A DNA stretch of 64,000 nucleotides from Diabrotica undecimpunctata (lineage: Eukaryota > Arthropoda > Insecta > Coleoptera > Chrysomelidae), in the NCBI RefSeq assembly GCF_040954645.1, contig NC_092809.1, positions 133,909,914-133,973,913 on the forward strand. The letters are read 5' to 3'. The notes below the pieces were generated by a model. The model did not search any database and had not been told where the DNA came from. It was given only the letters and a program-made list of their open reading frames with translations. Below, piece by piece: positions 22,662-34,200 of this stretch. Position 1 is the first letter of the stretch, and every line of letters starts with the position of its first letter. Both the position numbers and the translations under genes were made by a program.

Positions 22662-25600
22662 CTAAAAAAAAAAAACTCAAAAAATTACAACTTCGGAATA
22701 ATTAACATCATAGATTATTTTAAATAATAAATAAAAAAATACAATTATTTATTAACGGGCCACATACGTACATAGATATGTCACAAAAAGCAGATATAGC
22801 GATTGTTTCAATTATTTGTAAGTAATAAATGAGACAACACTGACGAGCGTGTCTTATTGGGACATAACATAATAATAGTCAGTATCAAAATAATTCCAAT
22901 GAATCCACTGTACTTAAAAGCTTAGAGGCGTTACGTACGTTTTATTTGTATATAGAACAAATTTGAAGGGTCAGGGGAAAAACGATGTGAGTCAAAATTA
23001 TATTAATTTTCAATTGTGGATGGCACCCTGTTAGTCCAATAGTAAACGACTGTGGCATTGGTTTTGGGAATAATGCCGAGAGTCAAGAGATATTAACGGT
23101 TAAATAAAACAAGCAAGAGGGAAAAATGATGAGCGTCAGTTGCCGCAGAGGACAAAACGATGGTAATCAGTTTACAGCTGTTATTCAACAGTATTGTTGG
23201 CTCTTGCCGTTAGTCACGTTTCGTTGCGTTGTGCGTTCACTTGTGTGTTTTGAGGTTCAATTTGCTTTATTATTTGTTACTATTTGAGTATTGTTTACTG
23301 GGTATTAGTTTGTTTACTCCAAATTATGGAGTTGGTAGAGGAAACGGACCAAGTGCCGAAAAAGAAGCCAAAGTTACGTAGACTTTCCGAAGTGAAGAAG
23401 AAACTATTGAAACAAAGTCATGAGGTAGGCCCAAACTCTCGTTGTTCTGGGTTAAAGTGCTTCGATGCCATAAAACAGTGTTACAGGCAGCTAGTTGTCA
23501 CTAAATTCAATGAGATGGAGGATTATAACGAACAGAATGGAGGATTTAACCACATCATTGGTGAAACAGCGCAGACCTAGAAATGAGGATCCAGATTCTC
23601 ATACATATTCTTATTCCTATAAAATAAGGTATTTAGTAGATGGAGATCTTATAAGAACTCCCTGTTTGCTACAAAGCATCCATGTCGATACATGGTATCA
23701 CACCTCAAAGAGTGCAAACATTACAGTCAATGCTGACAAATAAAGGTTGCATTGTGAAAGATGGACGAAGTAAACATAGTAATAGGCCACATGAACTTTC
23801 AGAGGAAACTCTTTCTAAGGTTCATATACATTTAAAACCTCTAAAAGGTCGTCGTTCTCATTACAGTGGACATTCTGGATATAAAAAACTTCATAGGCTA
23901 TACTTTATCCAAATAATAAAGTTTCCTAAGATTCATACCGCAATATATTTAACACTAAATATAATATAGGTTTCGGCTATCAACGTACTGATAAGTGCAG
24001 TACATGTGATCAGTTCAAGGCTCGAGAACAAGATCAGCAAAAACAAATTGGTGATAGGCCTAATGAAGAGATATTAAAAAAATTACAGGATGATTTAAAA
24101 AATATTAACACTTTACAAAATCTACATTTAAGAAAAGCAGAATCTTTTTACGCAACAAAACGTCCAGTTAGGAAAGCTTCTCAAAAATCTGTAGAAATAG
24201 AAGGCATTTGCATGAATTTTCAGAAAAACCTTTGTATACCCAACATATCAACAAATGATGTGTACTATAGGCGGCAGTTATCGTATTACATTTTCAACAT
24301 TCATGTTCTGGCAACACAGGAAAGTTTTTTTTATACATACGATCAAACTATTGGGCATAAAGGTTCTGACGAAATTTCTTCAATACTTTATCACTTCATT
24401 TTCAACTTCCTTAAGCCAGAGGTGCGTCAGTTGAGAGTGTTTTGTAACTCTTGTGCATGCCAAAACAAAAACTTTACATTGTTCACACTGGCTTATTTTC
24501 TTGTACATGTATGTGGTCGACTGGACAGTTTGAATATGATATTTCCTATACGTGGCCACTCGTACATGGAATGTGACCGCAATATGGGATTGATTACTCA
24601 AAAGTCTTACTGCGACGTGCCTGATGACTGGATGACGGTTATTGCCAATGCAAGGATAAAGCCATCCCCATTCACCGTGTTCAAGTGTGACCAATCTATT
24701 TTTTTAAGTTGGACTTCATTTTTACAAAACTTTGAACATTAAGAAGTGTTTATTTCCTTCACGACCAGTCAGGGAGCTTAAAGTAAATGTTAACAATCCA
24801 AAAATGGTAAGTTTTCGAGCTACTTTCAATGGAACTTTTGTAAGTGTTCCTCTCGTTAATCGAAATAAAAAAAATACTTTATCGCGAAGATCTAAGAAGA
24901 AGGATTCCCTGACTGTTGAAATGGAAAAATACCTGGACATTCGACCAAAATCTTTGTACAATGGAAGAATACTTGTACCCTATCCTAAATACGAGGATTT
25001 GCAAGTTTTTAAACAGTTTCTACCTAGGGAATCTCAAGTATTCTACGAGAATTTACCAACAACTGACCTTAACATTGAAAGCAATGATGATCCTGATGAA
25101 GTTTTTGGGTAAGTTGAGTGACTATTTTTTGTAGGCTAAATAACTATCATAATTTATTTAACACGACCAACCATCTTATATTGAATCATGTTTGCAGAGA
25201 ATCCGCGTCTTTACAAACAAACAAAACAACAAATCAAAACCACGTTTGGAGCAAATTACCAAGACTTTTTACATTCGTATTTAAGCTGTTTACATAAACT
25301 TCAAATTCTGTTATCTATAAGAAGTTTAATACATACTGACTCCCATCATTCTTGTATCTTATTTTGTGGCTCTCATCGTTTTTCCCAATTCACAGGCCTA
25401 TTTTTTTTTTCATGAAAAAGTGTTTTAAGTTTAATAGGTGTCCCATAGTAAATGGGATGTGCTGATCACGAATCTGTACTTAGTTTTTTTCTAGCACGTA
25501 AGGTTTTCAAGAAAAGTGTGTTTGAAATTTTTCATAGAAACTGTCAAAAATACTGAGAAAATATTTATTGCAACTTTATTTAATACAAAAATACAATTCA

Positions 25601-28187
25601 AAATTGAGTTGTTCTTAAAAAAAACGATTCAGTATAACCTACGTTAGACAATATCTGTTTTTTTTTAATAAAACCGTTCTCTTTTCGCATGAAAACTGCG
25701 TTTTGTGGTCTTCTTTTTACGGATTTTTGTGATCGAGTCTCTCTTTAAGGTAGTAGTCATCCAGCAGTAATCAGCCATCATTCTTATATCCCATCTTTCT
25801 TGGTAACGTGTTCCCATCTCCTTTATATCTTGATGCAACCTCTCTCCCTGCTCCAAGATTTTCGGGAAAATAGTCAACCTGGTAATCCAGAAAATGAAGT
25901 TCGACGCTCATATTGCATCCCAGTTTTTTTTATAATTTTCAATCATGTTGGATACAATTTCTTTATAGTTTGGAGACTTGTTGTTTCCAAGGAGACCGTC
26001 TATGACTTCTACGAAAGAACTCCATGCTTCAGATTTATCCTGGGTCATTGTATTCTGGAACAATCTGTCCGATTTTAAGGTTCAAATTTGAGGGCCTACA
26101 AAAATTCCTTCTTTAAGTTTAGCTTTATAAAGTGCAGGAAATTTGTCGCACAGATATTTAAAGCAGTCAACTTGTTTATCTAAAGCTTTAAAAAGCTGCT
26201 TCATTAATCCTAACTTTATGTAAAGACGAGGCAAAAGAACTAATTTTGGGTCAACAACTGTATCACGTTGCACATTTTTTGTCTCGGTACAAGTCTTTCT
26301 CTGAGTGGCCACTCTTTCTTAACGTAATGTAAATTTCATGCTCGACTGTCCCACTTACACAAAAAACATGGATACTTTGTGAATCCAGACTGCTGACCCA
26401 AAAGCATGGATATTATTTTCAGATCTCCACAGAGTTGCCAACAATAATAGCTGTACTTTATTTTAGTTAGCAACAGCTGAAGATTCTCATAGATGTTTTT
26501 CGAGATGGACGGAGTGAGCAACAGGCACTGAGGCATAGGTATTACCATTGTGCAACAAGACACCCTTCAGACTTATCTCAGAAGAATCAATAAATAACCG
26601 CCATGATGTGGAATCGTAATCCTAAGTGATCTTTCAGTCGTGATCCTAAGATTTGTGCAGCATCCTTCGATAGGCCCAAGTTTCTCACTAAGTCATTTAG
26701 TTCAGCTTGGACAAACTTTTGAGGTTGGTCTATCTCAGGATGCTATGGCAGTGAAGCATGGGTCCTGAAAGAAACATCCAAAAGCAAACTCGATACATTC
26801 GAAAGGAAAGTACTGAGGAGAATACTAGGACCTGTGAGGGAAAGCGGAATCTTGAGAAGTCGATACAACAACGAGCTTTATTAACTTTATAAGGAAGCAC
26901 CACTGTCAGACTTCATTAGAATACAAAGATTGCAATGGGCCGGACATGTGATAAGAATGGGAGAGCATAGGCTACCAAAAAGAGCACTGAATGCTGAAAT
27001 GCAGGGAAAGAGACCGGTTGGAAAGCCAAGAAAGCGCTGGGAAGACACAGTAAACAGCGACGCACAAGCCCTTTTAGGAGTCCGTGTATGGAGAAGTCTA
27101 TCTCAGGATTGAATTCATCTTCCTCGGTTTTTTCGTCTGATGAGTGCTGTTAGATGGTGTGAAGAAAAGGTGGAGGAATAGGGATTCCTGGTCCGTGAGA
27201 TACAGGTCGTTTAGCAGAAGGTAAATCAGGATACTGAATTTTGTGTTTATATTTTAAATTAAAACCCTTGATATCGCAGAAGCAAAAGTAGCAGTCGTCT
27301 CCATGGTTTTTTGGTTCCCTCCATACCATAGGAATGCCAAAGGGTAAAGAGTTACATGTACCTTTTATCCATTTTCTCAGTAGTTCCACACACTAAAAGC
27401 ACACTTTGTGTGGAGCCCAAGGTTTGTCCTGATCACCAAGCTCTACACCGAAGTAAGCGTGATAAGTTTTCTTTATAAAGTCTGTTATGTTTCGTTGTTG
27501 GTTTCCTATTGTTAAATCACCACACACGTAAAAAAATATATCAGGACTGTTTTTACACTTTCTTGATGACATTGTGGTGGGATAATCACTTATAAAACAA
27601 AATGCAACTCGATGCTACAAACAACTGATGCTAACTAACTCTATTTACGCAATACACAACTGCCGATGCCGTCAAGTTGACGGCATCGACAGTGTTGCCA
27701 TTCAAATAAAATTAACAGTCTATTAAAATATTTTCTTTCGAAACAGAAGTATTTTATATATCTCTCAAAGTTTTTACAATTTTCTGAAACTTTTTGACGT
27801 GATGGGCGTTGTTGCCATTCAAATGAAATTAACATAATAATGTATTAAAATATTTTCTATCGATCTATCAAGTATTTTAAAGAAATAATTTTAATGCAAT
27901 TTACGAAATATCAATAAAGTATTGTTTGCGCTAGTAGGTACATAATATCTTACAAGGTTTTTTTAATTTTGTGAAAAATTTTGACGTGATGGGCCTAAAC
28001 TGAATTCATATTTAGAATCAGCGTACCCGTATTAGCTAAGGACACATGTCAAACTCAAAACACCAAAAATCATGTCGGCCTGTATTATGGTATGTATTAA
28101 AGTTTTATTGTACTAAAAATATTACGTGAATACACCTTCTTTGAGCTAAGTTACACTATTAAGTGGTCAGTTGGAATAGTAGTATTA

Positions 28188-28266
<79 letters not shown>

Positions 28267-31200
28267 AGGATTTCCACAGTTTTCACTGTATTCCTTCACT
28301 CAACCGTTTTCTCCAATTTTTCCTGTTTAGCCAGTCCCCTTCCTGTAGGTTTCTTCTACTCATTGCTTCGTCCACTTCATCTCTGAAAGATCTTCGGGGT
28401 CTGCCTCTCTTTCTTCTTCCTATCGGGCTCCACTCTGTTATTCTATTTATCCATCGATTTTGGTCTGTTCTTCCACCGTTTGGACATGTCCGTACCAGGT
28501 TAACTTCTGTTCGATGTAGTCTATTATGTCGGAGTTCATTCCCATTCTCCTCTTAATCTCCATGTTATTTATTCTATCTCTTCTTGTTACTCTGCAGCTT
28601 CTCCTTAGGAATTCCATCTCTGTTGCTCTTATTTTGTTTTGGTTTTCTTATTTATTGTCCAATTTTCACACCCATAAGTGAGGATACTTCTTGTCATGGT
28701 ATTACATATTTTTTTATTTGTTTTCATGCTGATGTTCTTATCCCATAGTACCGGGTTCAATTTTCGTATGCAGTCTCTTGTTTGTCTTAGTCTATTTTTT
28801 ATATCTTCCTCCGTTGTTCCTTTGTTTGATATTATGAAGCCTAAATACTTATACTTGTCTGTTCCTTTGATTTGTTTACCTTCGTCTATTTCCAGCTGTT
28901 TTATTTCTGTATTCTCTGTTGTTAGGTATTCAGTTTTCTTTAGGTTTATTTCCATCCCATTCTTTGTATATTCCTGCTCCAGTTTTCTCATCATAAAACT
29001 GAGGTCATCCCCGTCTTGTGCGATCACTATTTGGTCGTCGGCAAAACTTAGCGTATATAGATATTCGTTCCTTACTGGTATACCCATTCCTTCGCACTTT
29101 CTTTTCCATGGTTTCAGGGTTTTTTCCAGGAATAATTTGAACAGGGTGGGGGATGTGGAGCAACCCTATAGTAGTCCCTTTGTCGTCTTAAATGGACCGC
29201 ATATTCTATTTCCCGTTTTGATAGCTACTTCGTTATTCTTGTAGAGTGCTTTTACCGCGTTTATTAATCTTCGTGGAACTTCGATGTCTTCCATTGCTTC
29301 CCATAGCTTGGTTCTAGGTATTAGTATTAGTATTATATAGTATTTTGTCTTTTCTTTTAGCCCATTTTATAAATGGTTACGTTTCAAACTTTCAATTTGA
29401 GTTTTCTGTTTCTACTTATATTGACTCTCATCGTTTTCCCCCCTAACCCTTCATTTATTTGATCTTAATTTTACTGTGTTTAGTGATCAATTTATTATTT
29501 TTTTTAGATTGTTTTAAACTAATACGTTCTCTAAATAACTACAGTAGTTTATTATATAAAAACGGATCAGTCAAGTCGTTCTATACCGTCGATATAAGAT
29601 AAAAAAATGAGTTTTACTTCACTTCTTGACCAATACTAACGTCTCGAAAACAGGTTATGCACAATATTCGAGACAAAAGAGAAGAATTAGAAAAAAGCCT
29701 GCAAAAAATCAAATGCCTAAAAGTCTAAAGGACCTGAAAATAGCCTACATATTTATATAAAAAATATGTACCTACCTCTACACAATTAACAGCTATTTCC
29801 AAAGATTTCCGCTTGTCGAGAAAATCATGTGGTTTCTTCAAAGTATGATTCTTTAGCACTTCTGTTAATTTAGTAAGCTCGCCTATAACGCACGACGTGC
29901 ATTTCTCTACAGATTCATTATCGTCACTAGTCAGACTTATAAGAAATTCGAAAAATGAACTAAAAACTGTGAAATACGGAGCCTCCAATGCACCATGCAA
30001 CCTGGAAGGTAATGGTAAAGGCAATAGACCCTAAAAACGTTAAATACATACACTCAACATGCTGGACGTAACTGAAATATTACAATTCTGTTCACATTAA
30101 TATAGAGTAATAATTCACCTGAAAACTTTCTAGTTATTATGAAGAAACATATTTTCACTATTATTGTTATTTCACCTATTATTTATTTCAAAAAATGCTG
30201 CTCAAGGAAAATTAAGAACCCCTGGCAAATTTAGTATGTCATACTCTGTTGTCCAAGTAATTGTTTGTACTTATTATTTAGGATATGTGGAAAAAACGCG
30301 TTAACACATTCACTACTAAATATTTTCAGGTAAAATCCGGAAGTATCATAAGTACAAGCATGAAGAAGTCGCAATAATAGGGATGATCCTAAACTTACCC
30401 AACGTGGAATTCAGTAATAAAAAATCCAACATACTAATTGAGGGGGAATACATGTAGCCCTCAAATTCATCTTCTGAACCTAGTCCTGGGCACTTCAGAC
30501 ACATTTCGCAAGCTATATATCCCTCAACATCTGGTTACACTCTCCAAAAACGAAAAAGATAACTAGAAACAACCTATTGAAAGCCATTAACAACAAAAAT
30601 TAATTTAGGTTTATTCCAAGGCTTAATATAACACAATGCCAGTTTGTCGAAACATCTATAAACCGTAAATAGGGAAACACCCAACGTTAGGTCACCCAAG
30701 ATAATTATTTCTTATTTTTGGTATCTCATCACAGTGTGTTTTCTAATTTACCATAAAATTCGTCTTTCTTCTTGGTGTCTGCAGGTTCAGTGGGTGCATA
30801 TACATTTACCTGTGATGCTGCTATCATTCCTCTTTTATTGTTTAAAGCGACTCTTCCATTTATTGGTTTGATGTCTATGGGTAATACTTTTTTTGTACAT
30901 AGAAGCCTACATCGTTTTTTGCTGTCTGCTTTTCTTTTCTATAAAGTCTTCGTATCTGATTGTACCGCTCTGAGATCTATATTACATCTTATATATTTTA
31001 TTACTACCTTCAGTTTCCCGATTTTTAGCATCATTTTATGTTCAAAGTGTCTATTTTTGTCCTTCGGTTTCCTTTCGCAATTTCTCCATGTACTGTTTTT
31101 TCCTGATTCTATTCCAAGTACTTCTCGTTTGTATGGTCGTTATTTGTTTCTCCTTCATCTCACTATTAGGTTTCTTCTTCTTCACGTGCCATATAAGAAT

Positions 31201-34200
31201 GATTCCGACGTTGGCGATCACCATTGCGAAGGCTTCTCGATCTTCTGCAATATGGAATAATTGTCCTGCATTTGACATCTGTGTCCATTCACGAATGTTT
31301 TTTAACCAAGAAACTTGTTTTCTTCCGAGACCTCTACGGCCCTCTATTTTGCCTTTAAGGATCAGTTGTAATATTTTATATCGACTTCCCCTTACTATAT
31401 GTCCTAGATAAGACATTTTCCGATGTTTAACAGTCTTTAGCAGTTCTCTATCTTTGTTGACGCTCCTTAGTACTTCTTCATTAGTTTTCCTTGCTGTCCA
31501 AGGTATCTTTAGCATTCGTCTATGAACCCACATTTCCAATGCTTCAATTTTGTTCATGATCGATACATTTAGCGTCCACACTTCTGCACTGTACAAAAGT
31601 ACGGACCAAACAGCACTTAACCATTCTTTGTCTTAGATCTAAACTGAGATGATTATTGCAAAGAAATGACTTCATTTTCATAAAAGTAGTTTTAGTCATT
31701 GCTATTCTACGTTTTATTTCTATGTCTGGATCTAGTTGGTCCATTATCACAGTTCCCAAATATGTCATTTTGTGAACTTTCTCAACTTGGACTTCGTTTA
31801 ATTGAAACTTTGCATCGGGATGTGGGTCACAACTAAACACTACAAATTTGGTTTTGTTTGGGTTTATTTTAATGCCCATTTCCTTTCCTACCTCGTGAAT
31901 ACGATTAAGCAGAATTTGTAGACCTTCAATATTATCTGACAGAATTACTGTATCGTCTGCATATCTAATCACATTAAGTAGTTCCCCGTTGATTTTTAAT
32001 CCATATGGTTGTCTCTCAAGTGCCTTTTTAAATAACTGGTCCGAGCAAACATTGAACAATGTTGGCGACAAAATGCAACCTTGTCTGACTCCTCATTGTA
32101 TGGAGATTTCATCGGTGTAGTTATCTCCAATTTTTACGATAGCAGTTTGATTCCAGTACAAATTTTTAATAACACGAATATCCTTGTCATCTATCCCGAT
32201 ATTTTTCAGTATTTGCATTAATTTTACATGTTATACTTTATCGAATGCCTTTTCGAAGTCCACGAAACATGCAAATACATCTTTTCTTTGGTCACGGCAT
32301 TTTTGTAATAGGATATTAAACGCAAAAAGTGCCTCCCTTGTTCCCATAGCATTTCTAAAACCAAATTGGGTATCTTCGAGATCTTCTTCGCATTTGCGTC
32401 TAATTCTGTTGTGAAGTATTCTTAGGAAAATTTTAAGAGTGTGGCTCATTAGGCTAATTAATCGATTAATTAATTAATTAGCCTATTAGGTTTATGTACC
32501 TTTTTTTACCATTTTGGAAGCATAGCTTTCTTATCGCTTTCTTATCTAGAACTCGTCACTCTTCACGGCTAGTGGAAAGGATTTAGACATTTCCCCAGAC
32601 TGTCATTCGCCATTATCGTCTATGAGTTTGAGATTAAAACTAAATTAATTTTCTTTCCTTACTGTTGTTGTTGTTGTAAGTTGTTCCTAGTTATATTTTT
32701 CTTGGTCGGAGACTGTAACCAGGTGTTGGGGGCTGTATAACTGTGGTGTGTATCTGGGGTGTCCAGGACCGGGTTCAGCCAAATTACTTCACAAATTAAG
32801 AGGTATTCGGAACCAGAGAATATGTCCAAATGTAATGTAATGTAGAATTCACAGAGAACGGAAGATCTATTAAAATAGAAAAGGAGAAAGAAACAAAAAT
32901 AAGTTACAAGAAATCCGTATAAACTGGGAAGATCGGAGATGTATTAAAATAAGAAAAAAGAACAGGATGTGGCACTCCGAGAGTGACCGAGGACGGGAGG
33001 CATAGCTTTCTTATCGTCTACGCACGGAGCGATGGTTTTTAATGACTTGAATTTTATATTCCAGCAGGATAGTACTGCATACCATACAGCTAAAACGACT
33101 AAAAATAGGTTTAGAGACAATAACATGACCTTCGAACAGTCCAGACCTTAATGTTATTGAGACATTGTGGCGTAATATTAAACAGAAATTGCGTAATGAT
33201 TCCCAGAGAACCGTCGCCGATTTAAAGAGTAAATTAAGTAAATTATGGGATAGTTTCGATTCTGACTTGTGTAAATACTTAGTACGAAGAATGCCAGACA
33301 GAATTGCCGCGGTTGTAAAGGCACATGGCGATGTAACCCCATAATACAATAATTTCTTGAATTGTCCGAACATTTAGTTGTCCCGATAATATGCAATATT
33401 TTCGTTTATTTTACCGCCAACACTGCAATTCAAAGTTTGTAGAGACCAAGTAATTTCAATATTTTATTATTAATGATACAGTTTAATGTATTCTTGATCT
33501 CGTTCTTTAATTCAAAAAGCAAGGTTGTGAAGATGAACGTTTTCAATAAATTTTCGTTTGGACTCGTACTACAAATACAACCTTAGCCAAGCATTCTTTG
33601 GAAAACTATTCCTTCGATTTTGAAAATGTACAGATTTTGGAAAGTAAAACTCTAATAAAATATGTATGTTCGAGATGATTCATATTAAAAAACAACTAAG
33701 ATATATCAATAATAAAACTGGCATCAAAGACCTTTTCAATATGTTATAATTTAATTGATTGATTGTTAAACTCGTTTGTTACGACACTGCCTTATTGGAC
33801 AAATGGAAGTACACAGAATCTACATGTATTTTAGTTTTAAATATCACTAGTATAAGAAGTAGATTAAATTATAAAGTACCGACAACATATTCTTGACGGC
33901 CAAGTGTAAAGTTAGGGGGCAGAACAAAATGGCAAGACGCTTTCAGACAAAGACGAGCATACGACAAGGCGAAAACTTGTCATACCTACCATAATTTATT
34001 ATTCTACACTAATGTGAAAAGACCTTTTTGTATTTTATAATTATAGTCTTCATTATTTTAATGTGAATCTACCTTCATTTTACAATTTAAGTTTCTTCTA
34101 TAAAATTCTATTTTAACAAAAAATGTATATCACAGCAATATAGATAGAAGTTAAAGGCTCTTACCTGTTCAATTGGAGCAATTTTTTTATCTAAAATTTC

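Larger units (their letters stand above)
25411..28074 (-). mobile_element. Second transposon nested in the first, with long imperfect inverted repeats
   Basis: The left end 25411-25490 starts CATGAAAAAGTGTTTTAAGT, then GTCCCATAG and GCTGATCACG. The right end, read in reverse from 28074, starts CATGATTTTTGGTGTTTTGA, then GTCCTTAGC and GCTGATTC. The arms are about 75-80 bp and imperfect. GGCCTAT/GGCCTGT just outside may be the target duplication. The - strand between 27573 and 25665 encodes a broken protein. A 25-bp palindrome (27664-27688) and two 117-bp-spaced repeats (from 27694 and 27811) lie between gene start and right end. Confidence 0.6.
22964..29454 (+). mobile_element. DNA transposon with inverted ends, host of nested insertions (family not assigned)
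   Basis: The left end at about 22964-23000 (TGAAGGGTCAGGGGAAAAAC, then GATG and GAGTCA) and the right end at about 29418-29454, read in reverse (TGAAGGGTTAGGGGGGAAAA, then CGATGAGAGTCA), form clear terminal inverted repeats. Further subterminal copies of the AAAACGATGAGNGTCA motif lie near 23120, 23155, 25325 and 25370. A transposase-like gene fills 23323-25111. The right side is split by a second element (25411-28074) and by a LINE (28189-29317). Without these the element would be about 2.7 kb. It sits in the last NAA25 intron. No certain target duplication was found. Confidence 0.65.

Noticed and set aside
28678..29244. 188-residue + strand frame
   Set aside because: It is the antisense shadow of the LINE reverse transcriptase at 28265-29317.
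30772..31260. 162-residue + strand frame
   Set aside because: Antisense of LINE sequence; composition is Leu/Phe/Ser-rich as expected for a shadow frame.
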